Shown here: positions 35,533 through 42,774 of the stretch, in pieces
How the letters are laid out: each line of letters opens with the position of its first letter
Numbering within the stretch: position 1 is the first letter of the stretch
Assembly (NCBI GenBank): GCA_963726335.1
Contig: CAVSCD010000002.1
Span: forward strand, 310,001-374,000
From: CAVSCD01 sp963726335
Lineage (GTDB): Bacteria; Acidobacteriota; Aminicenantia; Aminicenantales; UBA8522
DNA length: 64,000 nucleotides
Direction: 5' to 3'
Translations under genes and position numbers: made by a program
Notes under the pieces: model-generated
Database searches by the model: none
Seen by the model: the letters and a program-made list of their open reading frames with translations, nothing else
Told to the model about the DNA's origin: nothing

Positions 35533-35605
35533 TGAGCCGTAAATATAGGCTTCCCTGACGCCAGGCGTTTCCCTCATAATGTCTTTAGGCTGTTCCTCCA
35601 TACAG
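35533..35605 (-). pseudogene. Fragment of an MNT nucleotidyltransferase antitoxin gene
   Basis: The minus strand reads DIMRETPGVREAYIYGSSA, matching EIMRETPAIKEAYIYGSYA of the intact MNT gene at 51381-51926, including the start of the GS catalytic motif. It is broken on both sides. Confidence 0.75.
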
Positions 35606-35618
35606 CCGGAAGGAAGGC

Positions 35619-35700
35619 GAGGACGTCTTTTATGACGCCGAGTTCAAGACCAAGGGCTTCACGCTCACGGCGCCCGAGATCCGCAAAATAGCCACGGCAT
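35619..35700 (+). repeat. Dispersed repeat copy B (KGFTLKAPKIR family)
   Basis: Reads EDVFYDAEFKTKGFTLTAPE then IRK. It follows the MNT fragment directly and precedes the promoter region of the frameshifted gene at 35785. Confidence 0.6.
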
Positions 35701-35784
35701 AGCCCGGGTTTATTGATTTTTCCGGGAAATGGCGATAAAAAGGGCCGGACATGGCTTTTAGCAAATTCTACCCGGAGGATCCCG

Positions 35785-37573
35785 ATGAACCGTCCCCGCC
35801 TTTCCCGCATTATCTGCTCTCTGGTCCTGGTCTTGTTCGCCCCGAGCGCCGCCGCGAATCGCCGCGCAATCCCGGCGCCAGCCCGCCCCCGCCGATCCGT
35901 TCAAGACCTGGCCGCCGCGCGCCTTCCTGCTCAAGTCGCTCGTCAGGTCCGTCGACGACATCCTCAAGACCTACCACCCGGAGACGGGCCGGTTCGGCAC
36001 CGAGCCCTGGATCTGCCTCGACCAGAACGCCGTGATGCCGCTGGCCGCGGCCTGGTCGATCAAGGACCCGGCCAACCCGTACTACCACGATAAGAAGCTC
36101 CTGGCCGCGATCGGCAAGGGCGGCGAAGCCCTGGTCGACGCCCAGGACAAGGACGGCATGTGGCTCTTCCGCAAGAAGGACAACTCGACCTGGGGCCAGA
36201 TCTACATGCCCTGGACCTACGGGGCTGGATCCACGCCTACGTTCTCGTCAGGGACGCCCTGCCCAAGGCCCAGCGGGCCAAATGGGAAAAGGGCCTGCTC
36301 CTGGGGTTTGACGGCATTTCCAAGACCACCCTGACGCGGATCGCGAACATACCGTGCTACGACGCCATGGCCCTCTACATCGCCGGCGTCGCCTTCAGGA
36401 ACGAGGCCTGGAAGAAGCAGGCCTGGGACTTCGAGCGCAAGGTCATCGAGGAGCAGTCCCCCGAGGGCTACTGGAGCGAGAACTTCGGCCCGGTGGTCGA
36501 CCTACAATATGGTCTATATCGACGCGCTCGGCGTCTACTACCATTTTTCCAAGGACCCGGCGGCGCTCGCGGCCCTCGACCGCGCGGTCAAGTTCCACAG
36601 CGGCATCCTCTGGTCGGACGGAAGCTCCGCCGCCGCCATCGACGAGCGCGTGATCTACGAAAAGGGCGTCAATATCGGCAACATCGGTTTCTCCTACACG
36701 CCCGAGGGCCGCGGGTTCATCCTGTCGCAACTGGCCAAGGCGGCCGCCGCCGGCCGGGACGGCGTCAAAGCGACTTCGCCGCGAGCCTGCTTCTTTACGG
36801 CGGCCAGGGGCCGGTCGTGCCGCCGGCCGCCGCCGAGGACAAGGGCGTCTCCGGTGCTCGGCAAGAACGACGCGGTCGTCGTCCGCGCCAAGCCCTGGGA
36901 GTGGGCCTTCTCGGCCTACGCCACGCCCCCGATCCAGAACCGCTGGATCCAGGACCGCCAGAACCACATCGACATCTTCCACGCGCGAGCTGGGCCTCGT
37001 GGCCGGCGGCGGGAACACCAAGCTCCAGCCCTACTGGTCGACGTTCACCGTCGGCGACCCCGGGTTCCTGAGGCACCGCGCGGGCGACGAAGAACCCGAA
37101 CTTCATCCCCGCGATCCCCCTGAAGTGGACGGCCGACAAGGCAACGATCACCCAGTCCGGCGACCCGACGAAGATGACGCTTACGTACGGCGACATCGAG
37201 TGCGCCGTGACGGTCGAGAGCGTCGGAGGGCGGGCGGGCCGCGGTCGTCACCTACGAAGCGCCCCAGGGCAAGAGCGTCGAGGCCCACCTGCCGCTGCTG
37301 ATGATCGCCGACTCGATCACGACCGAAAAGGGCGGCACCTTCGCCTTGACGGATGCCGAGCTGGTTTTGGACGCCGGGAACATCGGCGCGTCGTTCGACT
37401 TCGGGCGTCTCCGCGTGACCATCCCCGAGGGCGCGTCGGTCCGCTGGCCGGCCCGGCAGCACAATCCGTACACCAAGGACGGCCGCTCCGAGCTCCACGC
37501 CGCCAAGCTTGTCGTCGTCCTGCCGTTCGAGAAGACGAACGTCCAGCGCGTCAGGCTCTCGGTCCTCCCTTAG
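35785..37573 (+). pseudogene. Secreted alpha-barrel-like protein gene broken by at least eight frame changes
   Basis: Starts MNRPRLSRIICSLVLVLFAP (signal; GGAGG 6 bases upstream) and ends FEKTNVQRVRLSVLP. Joining frames gives an about 590-residue protein with repeated Trp/aromatic helices (ICLDQNAVMPLAAAWSIKDP, WGQIYMPWTYGAWIHAYVL, EEQSPEGYWSENFGPVVDYN) resembling six-hairpin or heparinase-like barrels, then a beta-rich tail. Shifts fall near 35865, 36225 (GGGGCTGG for GGGGCCTGG), 36502, 36772, 36852, 36985, 37080 and 37230. Codon bias survives in every segment, so the damage is recent or is base-calling error. The family is not recognised. Confidence 0.65.
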
Positions 37574-37613
37574 AAGCCCGAGGCGAGGGCACAAAGATAT
37601 CCCTCCTGGCGGC

Positions 37614-37657
37614 TTGCGTTATGAGGCACCATGATGCATAATTCAATTCATTATGCA
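37614..37657 (+). promoter_or_regulatory. VapBC promoter with palindromic operator overlapping the start codon
   Basis: -35 TTGCGT (37614-37619), 17-bp spacer, -10 CATAAT (37637-37642), ATG at 37653. The perfect inverted repeat TGCATAAT-N7-ATTATGCA (37635-37657) covers both the -10 box and the start codon. The expected transcript has a leader of only a few bases and no Shine-Dalgarno. Confidence 0.7.
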
Positions 37658-37937
37658 GCATCATTTGAAGCAGTCGAGAAGCACTAAATCGATCTCCATC
37701 CACGGCCTCGATGAGGAAACGGAGAAACTCCTAAACGAGCGAGCAAAATCTTCCGGCACGAGCGTCAATAAGATTGTGAAAGAGCTTCTCTCCAGGGCGC
37801 TCGGCACCGGCAATGACAAGAAAGATCACCGGGAGGAGTTCCTCGACCTTTTCGGCGTCTGGACCGAGGCGGACGAAAGGCAATTTGAGGAAGCGATCAG
37901 AGATCTGGAAGCCGTCCGCGCCGAGGACTGGAAATGA
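37653..37937 (+). CDS. vapB: FitA/VapB-type ribbon-helix-helix antitoxin
   Basis: 94 residues. RHH domain in SISIHGLDEETEKLLNERAK and GTSVNKIVKELLSRALG, then a C-terminal toxin-binding tail (FGVWTEADERQFEEAIRDLE). The HGLDEE and TSVN motifs are typical of FitA-like antitoxins. The start lies inside its own palindromic operator with no ribosome site, suggesting near-leaderless translation. It overlaps vapC by 4 bases (ATGA). Confidence 0.88.
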   Translation: MQHHLKQSRSTKSISIHGLDEETEKLLNERAKSSGTSVNKIVKELLSRALGTGNDKKDHREEFLDLFGVWTEADERQFEEAIRDLEAVRAEDWK

Positions 37938-38335
37938 AGAAGATCCTCCTGGATACAAACGCCTATGTGCGATTCCTCCGGGGCGACGAGAGAGTCCTGG
38001 GCTGTCTGGCTCTTGCTGATACCGTCTTTATGTCCGTGTTTGTGCTGGGCGAGCTGCTGGCCGGCTTCAGGGCCGGCGGCAAGGAAAAGGACAACCGGCG
38101 GATCCTTGAGAGGTTCCTTCTCAAGTCATCGGTGACCGTGCTCGACGGAACCCTCGACACGGCCGACCTCTTCGGGCTGGTCATGGCGTCCCTGAAGAAA
38201 TCCGGAACGCCGATTCCGATCAATGATGTCTGGATCGCCGCCCACGCCCTGGAAACAGGTTCGGTGCTCGTGACCTTCGACGAGCACTTCACCGCGGTCC
38301 CGGGGCTTCGCCTCTGGGACGAGCTGGCACGATAG
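37934..38335 (+). CDS. vapC: VapC PIN-domain ribonuclease toxin
   Basis: 133 residues with the full PIN acidic set: LLDTNAYVRFL, VFVLGELLAGF, INDVWIAAHALETG and LVTFDEHF. It ends GLRLWDELAR. VapC toxins cut specific tRNA or rRNA. Fragments of close relatives occur at 49536-49596 (PIPISDVWIAAQ) and 56060-56095 (GLRLWDELAR stop), so this lineage was once more numerous here. Coupled to vapB by ATGA overlap. Confidence 0.92.
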   Translation: MKKILLDTNAYVRFLRGDERVLGCLALADTVFMSVFVLGELLAGFRAGGKEKDNRRILERFLLKSSVTVLDGTLDTADLFGLVMASLKKSGTPIPINDVWIAAHALETGSVLVTFDEHFTAVPGLRLWDELAR

Positions 38336-38352
38336 AGGCCGATCCCTTCTTA

Positions 38353-38877
38353 TTAGGCAAGCGGTCGTTCGATCGGCGTGACGACCAGAATGACGAAAGA
38401 GAGGAGATCGCGGACGGCCTCTTCGTCCCGGCCGGCCTTCCGTTCGGCCAGGGCCGCATCGAGCAGCTGGCCGCAGATTTCGGTGGCCTTTTCGATGCCC
38501 CTCTTCTCCGAACCCGCCTCTTTGAGCTCCGCCGGGATCTCCCAAGCCTTGCCGCCGGAGACCAGCTTGTAGGCTATACCCAGGTCCTGATAGGCCTTGT
38601 CGGAAAGCATGGCCCCTTCCTTGACCATCTTCCTGACGCCTTCGATCCGGGACTTGTAATCCTCCGCGTAGTCCGTCTTGGGCACGATGAGGAGAGAGGC
38701 GCTCAGGGCGTCGACGAGCGCATTGGTGATGGCCTCAGTCGCGGGCTGGGGGGTTGAGAGGGCCTGGCGGGCGTGTTCGATCATCGCCTCGGGTTTGTCC
38801 TGCGAGCCTCGGAGAGCGGGCGCGGCAGCCATTACGGCTGCGGACGCGATAAGGGCGATCGTGAGATGTCTTTTCAT
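38353..38877 (-). CDS. Hypothetical secreted helical protein
   Basis: 174 residues. AAAGGAGG 6-7 bases before the ATG. Sec signal MKRHLTIALIASAAVMAAA with cleavage after about residue 25. The rest is mostly helical (AMIEHARQALS, TNALVDALSASLLIVP, SRIEGVRKMVKEGAMLSDKA), ending in a hydrophobic LSFVILVVTPIE. No known family is recognised. It stands alone between two TA modules. Confidence 0.6.
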   Translation of the reverse strand: MKRHLTIALIASAAVMAAAPALRGSQDKPEAMIEHARQALSTPQPATEAITNALVDALSASLLIVPKTDYAEDYKSRIEGVRKMVKEGAMLSDKAYQDLGIAYKLVSGGKAWEIPAELKEAGSEKRGIEKATEICGQLLDAALAERKAGRDEEAVRDLLSFVILVVTPIERPLA

Positions 38878-38934
38878 TGCGGCCTCCTTTGACCGGGTGG
38901 AGAGCGTTCATCGTCTCCACCAGGTAACCGTCCG

Positions 38935-39030
38935 GAAGGCCGTCGACGTTTACTTCAGCAAAAAAAGGATTTCATGCTCAAGGCGCCCAGGATTCGCGTC
39001 AAGGACACCCCCTCGCTCCGTTCCAGGCGC
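38935..39030 (+). repeat. Dispersed repeat copy C (KGFTLKAPKIR family)
   Basis: Reads KAVDVYFSKK then, after a shift, MLKAPRIRVKDTPSL. It shares its left part (AAGGCCGTCGACGTTTACTT) with copy E at 44897. It lies between the secreted-protein gene and the RelE gene end. Confidence 0.6.
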
Positions 39031-39034
39031 TATT

Positions 39035-39295
39035 CTAATCCCGGTAAATCTCGCCGCGGTGCCCGATCTTGACGATCTCAATTGTCCGTAAGTCGTCATC
39101 GACCAGATAAATAACCCGGTAATCCCCCTGCCTTATCCGATAACGCTCCCGGGCTGACAGCTTCTCGCTGCCCCGGGGCCTTGGCTCGTCCCCGAGCGCT
39201 TGGATCCGCTCAACGATCCGGCGAAGGTCTTTTTTGGGGATCCGGCCCAGCTCGTCGGCCGCCGATTTCCTGATCATAGCCTTATATCTTGCCAT
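39035..39295 (-). CDS. relE: RelE/ParE-family toxin
   Basis: 86 residues. MARYKAMIRKSAADELGRIP at the start, GSEKLSARERYRIRQGDYRV in the middle and a beta hairpin LRTIEIVKIGHRGEIYR at the end give the full RelE fold, with the conserved YRIRQGDYRVIY strand and a C-terminal HRxxIYR. RelE enzymes cleave mRNA in the ribosomal A site. It overlaps the antitoxin gene by 14 bases. The terminal motif favours RelE over ParE. Confidence 0.9.
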   Translation of the reverse strand: MARYKAMIRKSAADELGRIPKKDLRRIVERIQALGDEPRPRGSEKLSARERYRIRQGDYRVIYLVDDDLRTIEIVKIGHRGEIYRD

Positions 39296-39515
39296 CGCGC
39301 TTGAGCTTCTTCACGACGTCTTCGAAAACGAGGAGCGGCTCGCCCGCCCGCTTGTCGAAAGCCTCAAGGTCGACGGCGTCCTCGAGAAGCGCCTGCTTTA
39401 CGGCCGAGTTCACCAAGTCCGAAACGGAGTATTCCGTCTCCGCCGATTTGACTCGAAGCGCACGATGGTATTCCGGCCTGAGATATACGGTAACCCGCTT
39501 GTTGGCTTTGTTCAT
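39282..39515 (-). CDS. RelB-like ribbon-helix-helix antitoxin
   Basis: 77 residues from MNKANKRVTVYLRPEYHRAL, with GAGG 8 bases upstream; an ATG at 39536 is open too but lies inside the operator. RHH domain (RVTVYLRPEYHRALRVKSAE, TEYSVSDLVNSAVKQALLED), then a tail with FDKRAGEPLLVFEDVVKKLK that would wrap the toxin. It overlaps the RelE gene by 14 bases. Confidence 0.87.
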   Translation of the reverse strand: MNKANKRVTVYLRPEYHRALRVKSAETEYSVSDLVNSAVKQALLEDAVDLEAFDKRAGEPLLVFEDVVKKLKRDGKI

Positions 39516-39535
39516 GGGTATCCTCATATGAAGCA

Positions 39536-39559
39536 TTATAACGTTATAACGCTATAACG
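39536..39559 (-). promoter_or_regulatory. Three tandem 8-bp TTATAACG operators
   Basis: TTATAACG at 39536-39543 and 39544-39551 and CTATAACG at 39552-39559, head to tail, about 20 bp before the antitoxin start. Consecutive half-sites are typical for RHH dimers binding side by side. Confidence 0.7.
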
Positions 39560-39597
39560 TCAAGAAGTTTTCATCTCTTTTGGTGACTTCCCCGACA

Positions 39598-39715
39598 CTT
39601 CTACTATGATGCCGAGTTCGAGGCCAAGAGTTTCACCCTCAAGGCGCCCAAGATCCGCGTCAAGGACTCTCCGTCGCGCATAAAGGTGACGGTACTCGCG
39701 AAGGTGAAATATGGG
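39598..39715 (+). repeat. Dispersed repeat copy D (KGFTLKAPKIR family)
   Basis: Reads YYDAEFEAKSFTLKAPKIRV then KDSPSRIKVTVLAKVK. It is the best-preserved copy with A, ending at the same point (GTGAAA). Confidence 0.65.
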
Positions 39716-39727
39716 TGCCCTTCTTCA

Positions 39728-40020
39728 TTAAAATCCAATCTTTCTTCTCGGTTGGGGAGCAGGAGGGGCCATGAGCAGCCGGATGGCATCGAAGATCGCC
39801 GTTATCGCTTCATCATGGCGTTCTATCTTATGTTCAAGCTCGTTGAGTTTTTGAGCCAAATCCTTGTGGGTCGACAGTATTTCCCGCAGTTTCACGAATG
39901 CTCGCATTATCGCGATATCGACCTGAATTGCGCGCTTGCTTCGGAGGACGCTGGATAGCATAGCAACGCCTTGCTCCGTAAAAGCGTACGGAGTGCTTCG
40001 TCGCCGGCCTTCTCGCGGGC
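39728..40020 (-). pseudogene. 5'-truncated ORF6N-domain DNA-binding protein
   Basis: The minus-strand frame reads GRRRSTPYAFTEQGVAMLSS, then VLRSKRAIQVDIAIMRAFVK, a coiled coil and PPAPQPRRKIGF at the stop (39728). This is the C-terminal half of ORF6N/KilA-N-type proteins, which are phage-antirepressor-like. The N-terminal ORF6N part is missing, with unrelated sequence beyond about 40020. A remnant of a mobile or TA-associated gene. Confidence 0.72.
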
Positions 40021-40117
40021 ACGACCCCAGGTTGCCTTGACATCATTTCGAACGGCGATTTATACTCCGAATCAACTCCTCGCTCAGCTTTCTTGGTTCA
40101 GGCATCCGGGAGGACGA

Positions 40118-42021
40118 ATGTCTCGGAGGAAAGGGGCGCGCTTCCCGTCCCGGGTGGCGGTTCTCCTCGCGGCGGCCACGGCGGTGCCGCTCGTCGCCCT
40201 CCTTTGGGTCTGTCTGCGCGTCCTGGCGCAGGACCGCGCTCTCGAAGGGCAGCAGATCCGCCAGCGGGTGGAACGGGCCGCCGACATCGCGACCGCGGCG
40301 CTGGAGAGGACGCGTGGACGGCATCCGAGAGGCGTCTTGACGAGGGGAACACGGATTGGCCGGACGGCGCACTGATCATGGCCGCCGTGGGAGACGCCGT
40401 CCAGGTCCTGCCTGCGGGACGAGCGGCCTACCTTCCCGTCGCGCCGCGATTGCCGGAGCTGCCCGCCGCGCCCTTCGTCGGAGGCGAGGTCATCGAATTC
40501 AGGCAACACGACCCCGGCCGCGCCGCGGACATCTACCGGAACATCGCCGGCTCGAACCGGCCGGAAGTCCGGGCGGGTGCGCTCCTCCGCCTGGCGCGGT
40601 GTTTCCGGAGTTCCGGGAAGAAGCTGGATGCCCTTCCGATATACGCGCGGCTGTTGAACGAGGACGGCTGGGCGTTTGAAGGGATGCCCGTCAGCCTGGT
40701 GGCGAGGCAGGCCCGCTGCTCCGTTTTTGAAGCCTCGGGCAGGCCGGCGACCTCCGGCGCGAAGCCGCTACTCTTGCTTCAGACCTGGAACGCGGCCGCT
40801 GGCCGCTGACTCGCGCCGCGGCTCAACTCTGCGCCCGGATGCCGCCCGATGGGGTCTGCCACCGTTGCCCGACCAGTCGGAGCGCGAACTGCTGGCCGAT
40901 GGGCTGTCCGCGCTCTGGCAAAGGCTGTCCCAGCCGGGGTCCGCCGCCTCCGGCCGCGAAGTGATTTCTCTCGGCCGGGAAGAAGCGTTGTCGCAATCTG
41001 GAACCGCTCAGGTGAGAGGGTGTCGGCGCTCGTCGCATCTCCCCGGTTCGTTGCCGCTCAATGGCTCGGGGCGATTAACCCCGTGCTGCGGGAGCAGCGG
41101 GTGACTTTGAAGCTCCACAACGGCACCAGAGGGCTCCCGCCGGGAACGGTCCGCCGGACGGACGAGACAGGCCTTCCCTGGACCGTGCTCGCGGCCGCCG
41201 GCGATCCGGAGGCGGAACGGGACCAATACCGGCAGCGCCGCCGGCTGCTGGTGTCGGGTTTTCTCATGTTGGGGGTACTGGTTATTGTTGCCGGCTACCT
41301 GATCTTTCGCGCCACCAGCCGGGAATTCGCGGCGGCCCGGCTCCAATCGGATTTTGTGGCGGCGGTTTCGCACGAGTTCCGCACGCCGCTGACGTCCCTC
41401 CGCCAATTCACGGATATGCTGCGCGAGCACAAGACCCTGAGCGATGAGCGCCGGGAACTCTGTTATGAAGCCCAGGCGCGCTCGGCCGCGCGGCTGACGC
41501 GGCTCGTGGAATCGCTGCTCGATTTCGGGCGGATGGAAGGCGGCGCGCGGGTCTATCATTTAGAGCCCGTCGATTGCGCCCGAGCTCGCGCGCCGGGTCC
41601 TCGAGGAATTCCGCAGCGAAGTCCAATCTTCCGGATTCCAATTCGCCCTGACGGCCCAAGACAACGCGGAGGCTGACGCCGACGGCGAAGCCCTCGGGCG
41701 GGCGATCTGGAACCTGCTGGACAACGCCCTGAAATACTCGGGCGACAGCCGCGAGATCGAGGTGGACGTGCGTCGCGTCGGCTCGGAGGCGAGGATCGCG
41801 GTGCGGGACCGCGGATTGGGGATACCGGCTGCGTGAACAGGCCCTGATTTTCCGAAAGTTCCAGCGCGGCGACGACGCGATAAGATCTGGGCATCAAGGG
41901 AACCGGCATCGGGTTGGCCATGGTCGACCACATCATGAAGGCCCATCACGGGCGCGTCGAGGTGGAGAGTGAGCCGGGACAGGGCAGCACATTCACCCTG
42001 GTCCTGCCCGTCAGGAGGTGA
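40118..42021 (+). pseudogene. Sensor histidine kinase gene with about six frame changes
   Basis: Starts MSRRKGARFPSRVAVLLAAA (TM1) and ends STFTLVLPVRR. Joined frames give a normal kinase: a periplasmic region to about 41240, TM2 LVSGFLMLGVLVIVAGYLIF, H box SDFVAAVSHEFRTPLTSLRQ, N box AIWNLLDNALKYS, G1 VRDRGLGIP and G2 GTGIGLAMVDHIMKAHHG. Shifts lie near 40310, 40790, 40985, 41578, 41830 and 41885. All motifs survive, so it is either freshly broken or mis-sequenced. The response-regulator gene follows after 4 bp, so it is the cognate kinase. Such HK-RR-PD40 trios are frequent in Acidobacteriota. Confidence 0.78.
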
Positions 42022-42025
42022 CTCG

Positions 42026-42700
42026 ATGGCACGGATCCTGATCGTTGAAGATGAGCCGGACGTTGCCCTCGGCCTCGAGCTCGACCTGCGCGAGGAAGGA
42101 TACGAGGTCGAGGTGGTTCGCGACGGAGAGGAAGCCGGGCGCGTCGGCAGGCAACCGGGCTGGGACCTGATCCTTCTCGACGTGATGCTGCCGCGGAAGG
42201 ACGGGTTCGATGTCTGCCGCGAACTCCGGCGGGCCAAGGTCCGCACGCCCATCCTGATGCTCACCGCCAAGGTCCAGGAAGCGGAAAAGATCATGGGGCT
42301 CGACCTCGGGGCGGACGACTACGTCACCAAACCCTTCAGCCCGCGCGAGCTCCGGGCCCGGATCCGCGCCCTGCTGCGGCGGGCGGCGCCGGATGAGCCG
42401 GGAGTCGAACGCTTCGGGGACTGCGAGGTGGATTTCGAGCGCGCGGAATTGCGCCGCGCCGGCCGGTCGACGGAGCTCACCGCGATCGAACTCCACATGC
42501 TGCGCCTGTTTCTGCGGAACCGGGGCCGGGTCCTGGCGCGCGGCCGCGTGATCGACGAGGTCTGGGGGAGCGGGGTGTTCGTGACCGACCGGGTGGTGGA
42601 TACGCACGTCATCAAGCTGCGGCGCAAGATCGAACCCGATCCGGCCGCACCGCGGCACATCATCAGCGTCCGGGGCCTGGGATACCGGTTCGACGACTAA
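42026..42700 (+). CDS. OmpR/PhoB-family response regulator
   Basis: 224 residues. ATG at 42026 with AGGAGGTGA 4-5 bases upstream overlapping the kinase stop. REC domain (IVEDEPDVALGLELDLREEG, phospho-Asp in LLDVMLPRKDG, KPFSPRELRARI) and a C-terminal winged helix (LTAIELHMLRLFLRNRGRVL, TDRVVDTHVIKLRRKIEPDP, GLGYRF). It probably binds the three 11-bp direct repeats that begin one base after its own stop codon and activates the PD40 gene downstream. Confidence 0.95.
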   Translation: MARILIVEDEPDVALGLELDLREEGYEVEVVRDGEEAGRVGRQPGWDLILLDVMLPRKDGFDVCRELRRAKVRTPILMLTAKVQEAEKIMGLDLGADDYVTKPFSPRELRARIRALLRRAAPDEPGVERFGDCEVDFERAELRRAGRSTELTAIELHMLRLFLRNRGRVLARGRVIDEVWGSGVFVTDRVVDTHVIKLRRKIEPDPAAPRHIISVRGLGYRFDD

Positions 42701-42756
42701 ACGACATCAAAACGACATACAAGCGCCATACGGGATTCACAATCCGGCCGTAGATT
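42701..42756 (+). promoter_or_regulatory. PhoB-type triple 11-bp direct repeat and -10 box
   Basis: ACGACAT at 42701 and 42712, and GCGCCAT at 42723, exactly 11 bp apart, then a -10-like TAGATT at 42751-42756, placing the repeats over and upstream of the -35 position. This is the architecture of OmpR/PhoB-family activated promoters. Confidence 0.65.
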
Positions 42757-42774
42757 GGGGGCACGGAGGCAAAC

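Noticed and set aside
35533..35605. Short nucleotidyltransferase gene
   Set aside because: Only the segment before and into the GS motif remains; the DxD part and both ends are missing.
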